Shown: positions 5,937-14,501, counted from the first letter of the stretch. The stretch: DNA of 38,040 nt from Armatimonadota bacterium (GCA_019239955.1 JAFAZD010000166.1:1-38040), one strand, 5' to 3'. Program-made: numbers and translations. Notes: generated by a model not told the origin, from the sequence alone.

Positions 5937-8900
5937 TCAATCAGCCAGGGACAGTCCCCCTGCTTCCCACGCGAACGCGGCCTCCTTGACGGCCTGATAG
6001 TTGGCGTCCAGGGCCGACTCCAGCAGGCGCAAGGCGGCCAGGCGGCGAACCGTCTGCGTCACCTCCCGCGCCTCGGCGGGCGTCAGGTCCCGGCCCAGCA
6101 CCCCAAACTCCCGGTATGAGAGCCACTTCTTGAGCACCTGGTAGCCGCCGATGGTGTAGTCCCAGACGCGGGCGGGGATGTTGCGCCAGTAGGCCGTGCC
6201 ATTGAGATACACGTCCCGGGTGGTCTCGCCCAGCAGGGCCGGCGCGTCGGCGTCCAGGGCCGCGCGTTCCTCCGGCGCGTAGTCGCGCGTGACGCTTTTT
6301 CCCTTGCCGGGCATGGTGACGCCCTCCTTGCCGCCGTGCCCCCACCCCGCCGTCACGCGCAGGTCGCCCGCCGCCGGGTCGAGCGCCCCGCCGCCGACGC
6401 GGGCGATGTTGCCCAGCATCCTCAGTTCGGGCCGGAGTGCGCCCTGCGTGACACCGGGGACGGGGGTTTCGGTGTCCAGCAGGGCGGCGACCTGGCGGCC
6501 CAGGGCGGCGGACGCTTGCAGTCGCTCGGCGTCAGCGGGCAGGGGAATGCGGGGCCAGTCCGCGCGGATGCCGTCGGCGTTCTCCGTCAGGTAGGCGGGG
6601 CTGTAGCCGATGGCGAGGGCGTGCATCCAGAGCAGCGCGGCGGTGTCCGCGTCGGCGTCTGGGTCGAGCAGGCCGAGGGCGGCGAGGTACTCGCAGGCGC
6701 TCTTGGAAAGGTTCGCCGTCGGTGCGTCCGCGTCACCGAGCAGTGACGTCCGCAGTTGCAGGGGAAAGTAATAGGCATGGCCGCGCAGGAAGTCGTTGTC
6801 GCCGAGCAACCGCGTGTACATGAGCGGAACGCCTTCAGGACGGGCGACACCCGCCGGACGGCTCATCAGAAAGGCATTGCCCGGCCAGCACTGCGCCCAG
6901 AGGGTTGGACGGGGTTCGTTCCAGAGGGGGCGGACGGTGCTGTAGTAGCACCAGCGCGTGTCAAACGGGCGCAAGGCGTAACGGCGCAGGCGGCCTTCCT
7001 GATACTTCTCCGCGCCGATGACTTTCGTGCGGGCCGCTTTCGCCTCAAAACGGGCGGCGTCTTCGGTCAGGCTCGTGCCCATCGCCCTCAGCGCATCCCA
7101 ACTGACGGCGGGGTTGTAGTACGCCTGCATCCGCTGTTCCAGTGCGTCACGGTCAATGTCCATCAGCGCCCCACCCCGCTTCTCCATCAGGCCGTTGCTG
7201 GGCGCGACGGCGCACAAATCCGTCAGGCGCGGCCACGCCTCGTAATGCGCGCCGACATCGGACGGGCGGAAGGAGAAGCGGTTGGCTTGGGTGGGGGCGG
7301 CGGGCAGGTAGTGCGCGTCCAACTCCGGGGCGTGCAGGCTCGCCAGCAGGTCGGCGCGCTTGGTGACGCCCCAGAACTGGCGGAAATGGACGCTCGGCTC
7401 CGAGACGCGCTGCGGGCGGCGCACCAGCAGGCCGATGGCCGTGCCCACGCGGATGCCCTCGCGGTTGTATTCGGTGGAAAAGACGCTGGGGTCCGGCTTG
7501 CCCTCCGGCGTCGTCTTGCCCGTCTCCCGGCTGTCCCCGTTCAGGCTGTCGAACCAGAGCGCGTCGAACTCACCCAGGAACCGCCGCCGCATCGTCACGA
7601 ACGACGGGTCGCTCAGGTAAGAGAAGTTTGAGATGTAGCAGACGACGCCCCGGCCCGCGCCCTCCGTGATGCACCGCTCGGCCAGGCGGAAGAAGCGCAC
7701 GTACAGGTCGTCCAGATTAAATTTCTTGATGCCCCACTCGGAAATCAGCCCCGCCTTGTACGGCTCGACCAGGCCCTGCTCCTCGGCGGGGCTGGTCCCG
7801 GCGAAGGCGTTGTACGGCGGGTTGCCTAAAATCACCAGAATCTTGCGGCTGTGCTTGACCTCCTCGGCGGCGTCGTACTCCTTTTTCAGATCGGGGAAGG
7901 CCAGGGCGAGCTGCTCCAACTGCTGCTTGACCTTTTCCGTCGGCGGCTCCCAGCCGGTGAGGGCGTTGGTGAGGAAGACGCCCGCGCGCTCCGCCGGCTG
8001 CCCGCCCTGCGCGGGGGCGAGCGGCGCGCCCGCGTTTTGCAGCAGCAGCCCCAGTTGCAGGTGCGCGACCACATAGGGCGCGGGCAAAATCTCGAAGCCG
8101 AAGACGCGCTCCCGCGCCGCTGTCTTCAAATCGCTGCCGCCGAGGGCGTCCCCGCCCTGCGCGTCCAGCGTCTTCTGGATCGTGTTCAGGACCTCCACCA
8201 GATAGGCCCCGGTGCCGCAGCAGGGGTCGAGCACGTAGACATTCGGGTCTGCCAGGCCGTCGGCGAGGCCCAGTTCCTCGCGCAAGGCCGTGTCCACGCG
8301 CGCGACCATGTAGCGGACGATCTCCGGCGGCGTGTACCAGACACCCAGGTCCTTGCGCAGCTCCGGGTCAAAGGCTTGCAGGAACGGCTCATAGAAATAC
8401 TGGACGGCGTGGCCCTGGTCGAAGCCCGCGAAGAACGCCGCGCGGTCCACCCGGTTGAGCGCCGCGCCGGTCCAGTCCAGCACCTCCACCAGCCCCAGCG
8501 CGCCCAGCTTGGACGGCTTGGAGACCTCCTCAAAGAGCGTCTGGATCATCGGCACGTGCAGGTAGTAGGCCGCCGTGCGCCAGTCGAAGGAAGAACCCCC
8601 CCCCGCTCGCTGAGGCTCGCCACCTCCCCCTGCCAGGGGGAGGGAAGGTGGCGGGGTCTGCTCGCGGCTCCAGAGGACCCAGGCGGAGAAGAGGCCGTAG
8701 AACAGCGTCTGCACCAGCGTCGAGCGGAAGAAGTGCTCGCCCTTCTCGCCCTGGAACGTCAGCCCCAGCGCCTCCTCCAAGGCAGTCCGCACCGGCGACA
8801 GCGCGGGCAGGCCGGCGTTCTCAACGCGGCTCCGGGCGTCGCGCGCGTAGGACGCCAGGAACCAGGCCACGTCCTGCGGCGTCGCCAGCGGCGCGGCGTG

Positions 8901-9431
8901 CAGCAGGACGCGCTTCAAGTATTCGGCGAACCGCTCCGCCAGCCCCTCCGGCGTCGCCTGGGGCTGGGCCGCCAGCGTCCAGAACGCGGCCTCGGTGGAG
9001 GCGAGCGAGAACCCTTCCAGAATCGCCTTCCGCCCCCCGGCGTCTCTGCCGACCAACGCGAAGTCGCGCAGGTTGGTCACGAGCACCTGCCCGTACTTGT
9101 CCCAATACTTCTGCACCTGCGCGCCCGCCGCGATCTTGGCGACCTCGTCGCCCGTCCCCTTGACCTCCATCACCCCGCGCGCCGGCAGCAGCGCCGGCAG
9201 CAGGCCAGCGTCCTGCGCCTTCGCAAACTGATCGGGCGTGAACAGGCCGCCATCCGGCAGCCCCGCCCCCTGGTTCTTCAGGTTGATGATGCAGCGCACC
9301 GGCGGCTTGAGCGTCTTCCCCAGCGCGTTGAAGACGTTGCTGACCGCCGGGTAATACGAAGTCTCCTTGACGCCCGCCCCGGTGGCGCGGACGGCGTGGA
9401 GCTCCGAAAGGTAGATTTGCAGCAGGTTCAT
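5937..9431 (-). CDS. Single-chain restriction-modification enzyme, type IIG/ISP-like (nuclease + N6-adenine methyltransferase)
   Basis: A 1164-residue protein joining a putative PD-(D/E)xK nuclease (LPDGG with D60, then GVMEVKG with E89 and K91) to an N6-adenine methyltransferase. Methylase motifs are [14 protein letters not shown] (363-376), AdoMet motif [11 protein letters not shown] (401-410) and catalytic NPPY (537-540). The C-terminal half is long and resembles target-recognition regions of type ISP enzymes, but the SF2 helicase domain of true ISP enzymes is absent, so a type IIG-like layout is more likely. A GC-rich low-complexity stretch at about residues 259-281 is made by an in-frame palindromic repeat. 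ATG at 9431; no obvious ribosome binding site. It heads the transcript that continues into ptuA and ptuB, and its 3' end is duplicated beyond ptuB. Because one chain has both activities, no separate specificity subunit is needed. Confidence 0.88.
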   Translation of the reverse strand: MNLLQIYLSELHAVRATGAGVKETSYYPAVSNVFNALGKTLKPPVRCIINLKNQGAGLPDGGLFTPDQFAKAQDAGLLPALLPARGVMEVKGTGDEVAKIAAGAQVQKYWDKYGQVLVTNLRDFALVGRDAGGRKAILEGFSLASTEAAFWTLAAQPQATPEGLAERFAEYLKRVLLHAAPLATPQDVAWFLASYARDARSRVENAGLPALSPVRTALEEALGLTFQGEKGEHFFRSTLVQTLFYGLFSAWVLWSREQTPPPSLPLAGGGGEPQRAGGGSSFDWRTAAYYLHVPMIQTLFEEVSKPSKLGALGLVEVLDWTGAALNRVDRAAFFAGFDQGHAVQYFYEPFLQAFDPELRKDLGVWYTPPEIVRYMVARVDTALREELGLADGLADPNVYVLDPCCGTGAYLVEVLNTIQKTLDAQGGDALGGSDLKTAARERVFGFEILPAPYVVAHLQLGLLLQNAGAPLAPAQGGQPAERAGVFLTNALTGWEPPTEKVKQQLEQLALAFPDLKKEYDAAEEVKHSRKILVILGNPPYNAFAGTSPAEEQGLVEPYKAGLISEWGIKKFNLDDLYVRFFRLAERCITEGAGRGVVCYISNFSYLSDPSFVTMRRRFLGEFDALWFDSLNGDSRETGKTTPEGKPDPSVFSTEYNREGIRVGTAIGLLVRRPQRVSEPSVHFRQFWGVTKRADLLASLHAPELDAHYLPAAPTQANRFSFRPSDVGAHYEAWPRLTDLCAVAPSNGLMEKRGGALMDIDRDALEQRMQAYYNPAVSWDALRAMGTSLTEDAARFEAKAARTKVIGAEKYQEGRLRRYALRPFDTRWCYYSTVRPLWNEPRPTLWAQCWPGNAFLMSRPAGVARPEGVPLMYTRLLGDNDFLRGHAYYFPLQLRTSLLGDADAPTANLSKSACEYLAALGLLDPDADADTAALLWMHALAIGYSPAYLTENADGIRADWPRIPLPADAERLQASAALGRQVAALLDTETPVPGVTQGALRPELRMLGNIARVGGGALDPAAGDLRVTAGWGHGGKEGVTMPGKGKSVTRDYAPEERAALDADAPALLGETTRDVYLNGTAYWRNIPARVWDYTIGGYQVLKKWLSYREFGVLGRDLTPAEAREVTQTVRRLAALRLLESALDANYQAVKEAAFAWEAGGLSLAD
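5967..6168 (-). repeat. Direct repeat copy A (3' end of the restriction enzyme gene)
   Basis: This 202-base stretch of the intact gene matches 3588-3789 in the same orientation with 17 mismatches and no gaps. The pair brackets ptuA and ptuB, about 2.1 kb. The repeats encode the last part of the target-recognition region; downstream of them the two C-terminal tails differ. Confidence 0.9.
8599..8656. repeat. In-frame GC-rich palindromic repeat in the restriction enzyme gene
   Basis: An 8-bp perfect stem (8624-8631 with 8635-8642, loop gcc) is extended by ccacc/ggtgg and ccccgc/gcgggg arms. In the minus-strand reading frame it adds the low-complexity residues [20 protein letters not shown] between the nuclease and methylase parts. 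The composition is unlike the rest of the protein and like intergenic repeats elsewhere in the window. Confidence 0.65.
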
Positions 9432-9563
9432 GGGGTGTGACGGCTCAGGGGTGGGAAGATGCCTCTCTATTCGGCAGGCGGGCCGCCGTTTCCTCTGCGG
9501 GTGCGGGGACCCACCCCCTGCTTCGCGGGGATCGCCCGCAACGGGAGGGTTCGGAGGGGCTGG

Positions 9564-10004
9564 TCAAGAGGCGATGGCGGCGCTCAGGACAGTCACAGGC
9601 AGGCCGGGAATGCGGAGAAACGCGGGGTCATTGGTCAGAAACAACGCGCACCCGACCGCAAGACCGGAGGCGGCGTGGAGCGCATCGGGCGTTTTCAGCC
9701 CCTGGGCGCGCAGGCGCGCGGCCTGCTCCCAGATCGGCAGGGTGGCGGGTATCAGGCGGACCTCTCTGGCGGTCAGGAAAGCCCGGAACAGGGCTTCCAG
9801 AGCGGCATTGTTGTCGCGCAGGGGCTTCGTGAGCGTCTCCAGCCAGGTCAATTCGCTGGTGACGATCTCGACCTGCCCCGCCACAGCCGCCGTCCAGAGC
9901 GGGGCCATGAATGACTCGTAGGGAGCGATCTTCTCCACCGCGTAGATGACCACGTTCGCGTCCACATAGACGCAGCCGGAAGATGGTAGCGTCAGCGATC
10001 CCAT
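9564..10004 (-). CDS. PIN-domain toxin (VapC-like ribonuclease)
   Basis: A 146-residue PIN-domain protein. The acidic residues expected to bind magnesium are D15 in YVDANVVIYAVE, E51 or E56 in the SELTWLET segment, D107 in KTPDALHAA and the TND at 124-126. Such proteins act as RNases in type II toxin-antitoxin systems. The ATG at 10004 has a GAGGAG site nine bases upstream. It overlaps the upstream small gene by 13 bases, the usual antitoxin-toxin arrangement. It lies between the polyamine operon and the restriction enzyme. Confidence 0.87.
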   Translation of the reverse strand: MGSLTLPSSGCVYVDANVVIYAVEKIAPYESFMAPLWTAAVAGQVEIVTSELTWLETLTKPLRDNNAALEALFRAFLTAREVRLIPATLPIWEQAARLRAQGLKTPDALHAASGLAVGCALFLTNDPAFLRIPGLPVTVLSAAIAS

Positions 10005-10228
10005 GCGTCGCGCTCCTCGCGCAGATAGGTATCCACCTCCGCAGCCGTGTGGAAGGCCAGTTGTCCCGGCGCTTCCGCGAGCACATCTCGAACGGAACGC
10101 CGTGCCGCACCCGCCGGGTAGAACAGGATGACGATGTCCACCGCCTCCCCGGCCGGCAGCTGGGCGTCTGTGATCTCAACCCGGCCGCCGGGTTGCACTG
10201 TCGCCGTGGTTTTCAAAGCCGATTGCAT
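9992..10228 (-). CDS. Antitoxin partner of the PIN-domain toxin
   Basis: A 78-residue protein. The start at 10228 is chosen because AGGAG lies at the right distance upstream; an upstream ATG at 10291 would add 21 residues with no such site. The N-terminal half (TTATVQPGGRVEITDAQLPAGEAVDIVILF) looks like the beta-strand DNA-binding part seen in small VapB/AbrB-like antitoxins. The C-terminal helix (AAEVDTYLREERDAW) would wrap the toxin. Overlap with the toxin gene supports coupled expression and, by analogy, autorepression. Confidence 0.75.
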   Translation of the reverse strand: MQSALKTTATVQPGGRVEITDAQLPAGEAVDIVILFYPAGAARRSVRDVLAEAPGQLAFHTAAEVDTYLREERDAWDR

Positions 10229-10291
10229 GACTTTCTCCTCAAAGGCGTACCCCTCGTCCTGTATCATACCACAGGCACCGGAGGAAGGCAC

Positions 10292-11188
10292 TCACACTTG
10301 GCGGCTCAGGATGAGGCTCAGGGTCTTGTAGACCAGTTTGGCGGCGAGAAATTCGGGGGCGTGGAGGCCGGGGAGGGGGGAGAGTTCCACGCAGTCGAAG
10401 GCGATGACCTCGGCCTCGGCACAGACGATACGCAGGATGTCCAGCGTGTCGTACCAGCCCAGGCCGCCGGGTTCGGGCGTCCCCGTCGCGGGCATGATGG
10501 CTGGGTCCAGCACGTCCAGGTCAATCGTCAGGAAGACGCGCTGGCCCCGCACCCGCTCAGCCAGTACCTGCAAGTAAGAACGGTCGCGGTGCATGTCCTC
10601 GGCGAAGAAGGCGGTGACGCGCGCCGGGTTCTCGCGCAGGAACGTGGCCTCGGCGGCGTCCAGAGACCGGATGCCCAATTGAATGACCGGGCCGATCTCG
10701 GCGATGCGGCGGGCGGCGCAGGCGTGGCTGTAGGGCGTCCCGTCGTACTCGTCGCGAAGGTCGGCATGGGCGTCCAGTTGGACGGTGAGGAAGTCACCGA
10801 ACACGTCATGCAGGCCCCGCGCGACGCCGACGCTGACCGAGTGTTCGCCGCCCAGGACGCAGAGCAGCTTTCCGGTGCGCGCCAAGCCCGAGACGGCCTC
10901 GGCAATCCCCATGATCGTCGCCTCCGGGGAGCGCAGGTCGGGGGCGAGGGCGGGCAGGGTGTAGACGCCCCAGCGCAGGGCCGGCTCGTCGTCCAGTTCG
11001 CGGTCGTACAGTTCCACCTGCGTCGAGGCGTCAATGACGGCCTGCGGCCCGGCCTTCGCGCCGCCTTTATAACTGGTGGTGGCGTCGTAAGGCACGGGCA
11101 GGATAAGGGCGCGGCTCGCCGCGAAATCGCTGTGCTCCGGCGGCAGGCCGAGGAAATTGCGCGGGGGATGTTGCGGGTATTCGGTCAT
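10292..11188 (-). CDS. speB: Agmatinase-family ureohydrolase SpeB
   Basis: A 298-residue ureohydrolase that would convert agmatine to putrescine and urea. The manganese-binding signature is complete: GGEHS, then DAHADLRDEY, then LTIDLDVLDPAIMPATGTPE. A start at 11188 (MTEYPQHPP) is preferred. A longer frame opens at 11374, but its first 62 codons run through GC-rich repeat sequence (PSPSRGRG and similar) and are not conserved-looking. It is the last gene of the polyamine operon, 195 bases after the deoxyhypusine-synthase-like gene; that gap is mainly repeat. Agmatinase rather than arginase is inferred from the SpeD homologue nearby. Confidence 0.9.
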   Translation of the reverse strand: MTEYPQHPPRNFLGLPPEHSDFAASRALILPVPYDATTSYKGGAKAGPQAVIDASTQVELYDRELDDEPALRWGVYTLPALAPDLRSPEATIMGIAEAVSGLARTGKLLCVLGGEHSVSVGVARGLHDVFGDFLTVQLDAHADLRDEYDGTPYSHACAARRIAEIGPVIQLGIRSLDAAEATFLRENPARVTAFFAEDMHRDRSYLQVLAERVRGQRVFLTIDLDVLDPAIMPATGTPEPGGLGWYDTLDILRIVCAEAEVIAFDCVELSPLPGLHAPEFLAAKLVYKTLSLILSRQV

Positions 11189-11208
11189 CTTCCGTCTTAG
11201 GGTCCGCT

Positions 11209-11356
11209 CGTCAGCACCCTCTCCCTCGCCCCTCTCCCCGGTCGCAAGCGACCGACCATCTCCCTCGGAGGGGCGAGGGTAAGAGAGCAAGGCCCTGCGG
11301 GGCAATAACCCTCTCCCCCGCGAGGGAGAGGGTGGCGAGGCTTGCCGAGCCGGGAG
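11209..11356. repeat. Block of GC-rich palindromic repeats between the DHS-like gene and speB
   Basis: Two hairpin units lie side by side. The first has a perfect 12-bp stem at 11223-11234 and 11268-11279, with an inner ggtcgc/gcgacc stem at 11240-11253. The second has a perfect 9-bp stem at 11309-11317 and 11324-11332. Both contain the ccctctccc/gggagaggg motif. They open a spurious reading frame into speB. Confidence 0.75.
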
Positions 11357-11383
11357 AGGGGGACGGAACGACATGCTGCGCCC

Positions 11384-12493
11384 CTACACCTTGTTCCCCC
11401 ACTCCTCATCCCCCGGACGCTGGCCCTCCAGGTAGGCGCGGGTCAAGTTCTCCATCAATTCCTCGCGGCGGTCGTAGAGACGGCGGGGCGGGCGCGGGGC
11501 GGCGTTCTGGAGCGCATAGGCCGTGAGCAGCGGCAGGGCGATGGTGCTATCGGCGTAACAGACTACCGTGTCCGGCAACTGGTCGGGGTCAATCTTGCCC
11601 CAGGTGACGGCCTCGGAGGGGGTCGCGCCCGAGAGGCCGCCGGTGTCCGGGCGGGCGTCCGTGACCTGGACGAAGAAGTCGTGCCCTGCCTCGGCGATGC
11701 CCATGATCTCCTGCAATTGCGGCTCGGTCTGCAAAATAAAGTTCTTGGGGCTGCCGCCGCCGAAGATCACCACGGCGCTCTTGCCCCCGGCCTTCTTGGC
11801 CTCGTAGACGATGGCCGCCGTCTCATTGACATCCCGCTCCGGGTCAATTTGGAGTTGGTTGCCGCGCAGGCGCTGGGCGGCGATGTTCATGCCGATGCTG
11901 CTGTCGCCGGGGCTGGACGTGTAGACGGGAACACCGGCCTCGTAGGCCGCGCCCAGCACCGAGGGGTGCGTGATGCCCAGCGCCCGCTCGCGCGCGCGCA
12001 GGTAGCGGCCCAGGTGGTGGTGCATCTCCGCCGTGCCCATGCGCCGCTGGAACTCCGGCGCGCGGATGGTCTCGGCCAGGAAGTCGTCGGTGCGGTAGAG
12101 CACGTCCGCGTCAAAGAGGATGTCATAGATGCGAATGAGTTTCTGGTCGCGCAGGGCGACGTCGTCCACGAAGGGCGTGGAGCCGACGAGTTCAAAGCCC
12201 AGGGCGCGGTGCATGTCGTGATACAGATTCGCGCCGGTACTGACGATCCAATCTATAAAGCCCGCCTGGATGAGCGGGACGACGGCGGCGACGCCCAGGC
12301 CAGTCGGCGTGAGCGCGCCGGAGAGGGTGACGCCGATGGTGACGTCCGGCTGCGCAATGCGGCGGGCGAACAGCTGGCACGCCTCCCGCAGCCGCCCGCC
12401 GTTGTAGGCGAGCAGGTAGTCGTCCACGAACTGCGTCAGCCCCACGTCGGACGTCAGGGGACTAGGCGCGAGCGGCTTGCCGTAAGTGGCCAT
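11384..12493 (-). CDS. Deoxyhypusine-synthase-family protein, probable homospermidine synthase
   Basis: A 369-residue DHS-family protein from the ATG at 12493. The motifs of eukaryotic deoxyhypusine synthase are present: STGAN (86-90), [11 protein letters not shown] (195-205), GGGSPKN with the imine-forming lysine K250, and [14 protein letters not shown] (288-301). Bacteria lack eIF5A, and many bacterial DHS-like proteins transfer an aminobutyl group to putrescine or spermidine instead, giving homospermidine. With agmatinase 195 bases downstream and a SpeD homologue 65 bases upstream, a polyamine role is very likely. The product (sym-homospermidine from two putrescines) is inferred, not seen. 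Confidence 0.88.
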   Translation of the reverse strand: MATYGKPLAPSPLTSDVGLTQFVDDYLLAYNGGRLREACQLFARRIAQPDVTIGVTLSGALTPTGLGVAAVVPLIQAGFIDWIVSTGANLYHDMHRALGFELVGSTPFVDDVALRDQKLIRIYDILFDADVLYRTDDFLAETIRAPEFQRRMGTAEMHHHLGRYLRARERALGITHPSVLGAAYEAGVPVYTSSPGDSSIGMNIAAQRLRGNQLQIDPERDVNETAAIVYEAKKAGGKSAVVIFGGGSPKNFILQTEPQLQEIMGIAEAGHDFFVQVTDARPDTGGLSGATPSEAVTWGKIDPDQLPDTVVCYADSTIALPLLTAYALQNAAPRPPRRLYDRREELMENLTRAYLEGQRPGDEEWGNKV

Positions 12494-12520
12494 AAGGTTC
12501 AGGTCTCCGAGACGGCGCGG

Positions 12521-12544
12521 AGGGGCATGGCATGCCATGCCCCT
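12521..12544. repeat. Perfect 24-bp palindrome between speD and the DHS-like gene
   Basis: All 24 bases are self-complementary around the centre (catggcatgccatg core flanked by gggg/cccc). It lies within the 65-base gap upstream of the DHS-like start. There is no T run on the minus strand, so it is not a simple terminator; a protein-binding site or a small repeat are both possible. Confidence 0.7.
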
Positions 12545-12558
12545 CCCATGCCGAACGG

Positions 12559-12975
12559 TCAGCGCCGGGCCAGCCAGCCGGACATCTCGCGCCGCACGTC
12601 GGCGTCCCAGTGGTGGCCCCGGTCCAGGACGTGCTCCTCGACCACGCAGAAGTCGCCCAGGAAGTCGCCCAGAGTCTCGCGCACGGTCGCCACGCTGAAG
12701 TCCTTGCAGGAGAACACGTCCAGGAACGCCTCGCCCAGTTCGGGATACGTATGGATCGCCGCGTGGGATTCGTAAAGAATCACGACCCCCGACCAGCCGC
12801 GCCGCTCCGGGTCGCCGGTCTCCTCACCAGTCAGCGGACCGGCCAAAACGCGCATGCCGATCCGATCCACCAGCGTGGTCAGTAAGTCTGCCACGGAATG
12901 TGCCCCATTCAGAGCGGACCGGCGCTCAATGCCGGCGATCCGCAGCGTGAGGTGCAGTCCATACGTATCTGTCAT
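12559..12975 (-). CDS. speD: SpeD-family pyruvoyl decarboxylase, possibly an arginine (or ornithine) decarboxylase
   Basis: A 138-residue proenzyme of the bacterial AdoMet decarboxylase family from the ATG at 12975. The self-processing site ESH gives a pyruvoyl from S70, with H75 and C90 as the processing histidine and proton-donor cysteine. The region around the active site differs from usual AdoMet decarboxylases: HTYPELGEA instead of HTWPEYGYA, and FSCKD instead of FTCGD. No spermidine synthase is in the operon; instead agmatinase and a DHS-like protein follow. Some SpeD homologues without a spermidine synthase are known to decarboxylate arginine or ornithine, so an arginine decarboxylase feeding SpeB is the best guess. 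AdoMet decarboxylase remains possible if speE lies elsewhere. AAGGAG lies about 20 bases upstream, AAAGAG next to the start. Confidence 0.85.
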   Translation of the reverse strand: MTDTYGLHLTLRIAGIERRSALNGAHSVADLLTTLVDRIGMRVLAGPLTGEETGDPERRGWSGVVILYESHAAIHTYPELGEAFLDVFSCKDFSVATVRETLGDFLGDFCVVEEHVLDRGHHWDADVRREMSGWLARR

Positions 12976-13021
12976 CTCTTTGTTGGTTACGCTCCTTGCA
13001 ATAGAACTTGAATTCGTGTCG

Positions 13022-14275
13022 TCAGGTGAATCCGCCGACGGGGACGAACCGGCAGCGGTCATCGGTGATCAGGCCCCCGGCGCGCAGGCCGACGGCGCTC
13101 GGCTCGCCGCCAATCACGAAGCACGTGGTCAGCAGCGAAAGTCTTTGCATCCCCTGGGCCGTCATGAGTTCGGCCTCCGGCATCGGTACGTACTGTTGGT
13201 AAACCATTGGTTGGTCCGTGAACGATTGCGCCTCGCTCGCGTGGACCTGTTCCCTCCCGACAATGGCGACGGTGTCGCCCTCGCGCCCGAAAACGGGCTT
13301 GATGACGTGCGGCCCGTCAAAGACGGGGTCCAGATACGTCGGCAGCAGGTGCCTTCGGATCAGCGCCCGCTCCGCCGCGTCAAAATACCCGCCCCCCTCG
13401 GCCAGCCCCCAGAGGACGGCCTGCACCGCCTTGCTCTGCAGCAGGAACGCCGATGGCGGGTTGATCAGGGCCAATTGATTTTGTTCCACGAGACGGAACA
13501 GCATCTCCCCGATGGGCGTTCCCGTGGCCGGGTCTTTGTCGTCCGCGAAGAACTCCAGCGGATACAGCCGGAACAGGACATGGATGCGGCGGCCCGCGCC
13601 GTCGTACAGGCCGCCGCCGTCAATCTGCAATGACTCGATGGCGACGTAGCGCCGCCGCACCCGTTCCGGCAGGCGCGCCAGGCGCATCAGATAGCGCGTC
13701 GTCTCCCGGTCCTCGTGATGTTCGCCGAATGAGGCCCAGGCGACATACGCCGGCCCACCCTCGCGCCCCACCTGCCGGAGCGCCGCCCTGCACGCCCGCG
13801 TCAGCGCCGCCGCCAGGCGCGCCTCCTGGCCCGCGTTGGGGTCCGGCGCGTCGAACGCCGCGCAGGCCGCCCCGTTCAGATGAAAGCACTCCACCAGAAA
13901 GGTCGGCGTGTCGGCGTTCAGTTCCAGCATCTTGTAGCCGTCCGGCGTGGGGGCCAGGTCGAAACGGCCGATCACGGTCTCCGCCATGTCCGGGACGCTC
14001 ACGCGGGCCACGGCCAGCGCGGCCGGCGGCAGCCCCATCGAGAGCAGGGCCTCGTCCGGCAGCGCCCGCAGCAGCGGCGCGACCCGCGCGTACAGGTGCC
14101 ACAGGGCCGCCGCCGCCGCCCGTATCTCCCGCTGCTCGGACGCGGCCAACGGATGGACGCCGTACAGCGCGTACTCCTCGCCCGCCGGCGTGTCCGGCCA
14201 GAATCGCGGGAAGCGCGCGTAGAACTCGCGGCGCGCCCGGCGATAGGCCGCCAGGTCAGCTCCCCGCGCTGCCAT
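13022..14275 (-). CDS. Glutathionylspermidine-synthase-like ATP-grasp enzyme
   Basis: A 417-residue protein, from the ATG at 14275, of the glutathionylspermidine synthase C-terminal/YgiC-YjfC family, which forms amide bonds between a carboxylate and an amine with ATP. Family signatures are KMLELNADTPTFLVE, the acid-rich region after WASFGEHHEDRETTRYL, and VIKPVFGREGDTVAIV in the ATP-binding half. The amidase domain of the E. coli bifunctional enzyme is absent, as in YgiC. A longer frame opens at 14347 but would begin inside the upstream lipoprotein gene with Ala/Gly-rich residues. The two genes overlap by 20 bases with this start. In the polyamine operon it may couple a polyamine to a peptide, but the substrate cannot be read from sequence. 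Confidence 0.85.
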   Translation of the reverse strand: MAARGADLAAYRRARREFYARFPRFWPDTPAGEEYALYGVHPLAASEQREIRAAAAALWHLYARVAPLLRALPDEALLSMGLPPAALAVARVSVPDMAETVIGRFDLAPTPDGYKMLELNADTPTFLVECFHLNGAACAAFDAPDPNAGQEARLAAALTRACRAALRQVGREGGPAYVAWASFGEHHEDRETTRYLMRLARLPERVRRRYVAIESLQIDGGGLYDGAGRRIHVLFRLYPLEFFADDKDPATGTPIGEMLFRLVEQNQLALINPPSAFLLQSKAVQAVLWGLAEGGGYFDAAERALIRRHLLPTYLDPVFDGPHVIKPVFGREGDTVAIVGREQVHASEAQSFTDQPMVYQQYVPMPEAELMTAQGMQRLSLLTTCFVIGGEPSAVGLRAGGLITDDRCRFVPVGGFT

Positions 14276-14501
14276 GCGCCCCGCCGAAGCCGCCCGACCG
14301 ACCGCCCCCGCCCCAGAAGGAGTGGCCGCCGCCATAATAGTGTCCACCGCCCCCGCCGCTGACGTAGCCGCCCCCGCCGCTGCTGGTGCAGTTCGGGTCG
14401 GTGCGCGGGTCGCAGTTGTTCTGGCGGTTGGAGCACCCCGCCGCCAGCAGCAGTGCCGACGCCGCCGTCACGCTCGCCATGAGTTTTCGCGTCCGGTTCA
14501 T
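14256..14501 (-). CDS. Small glycine-rich lipoprotein
   Basis: An 81-residue protein from the ATG at 14501 with a lipoprotein signal (MNRTRK, then a hydrophobic stretch, lipobox LAAGC). The mature part has two cysteines (NNCDPRTDPNC) and then a glycine/histidine/tyrosine-rich tail (GGGGGHYYGGGHSFWGGGG). I do not recognise a specific family. In enterobacteria ygiC is preceded by a lipoprotein gene, ygiB, so the arrangement here is similar in layout though not in sequence. It overlaps the ATP-grasp gene by 20 bases. A -10-like TATAGT lies 11 bases upstream. Confidence 0.75.
   Translation of the reverse strand: MNRTRKLMASVTAASALLLAAGCSNRQNNCDPRTDPNCTSSGGGGYVSGGGGGHYYGGGHSFWGGGGRSGGFGGAHGSAGS

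Noticed and set aside
5937-9431. BREX or full type ISP system
   Set aside because: No helicase motifs in the protein and no pglZ, brxC or similar gene nearby.
7851-9440. 529-codon frame antisense to the restriction enzyme
   Set aside because: No recognisable domain and Arg/Gln-rich composition typical of an antisense shadow; the minus strand has methylase motifs.
8599-11356. CRISPR array from the GC-rich repeats
   Set aside because: The repeats are palindromic, irregularly spaced and lack unique spacers of constant length; no cas gene is present.
10292-11374. Longer agmatinase start at 11374
   Set aside because: The extra 62 residues are translated repeat sequence and the family start fits 11188.
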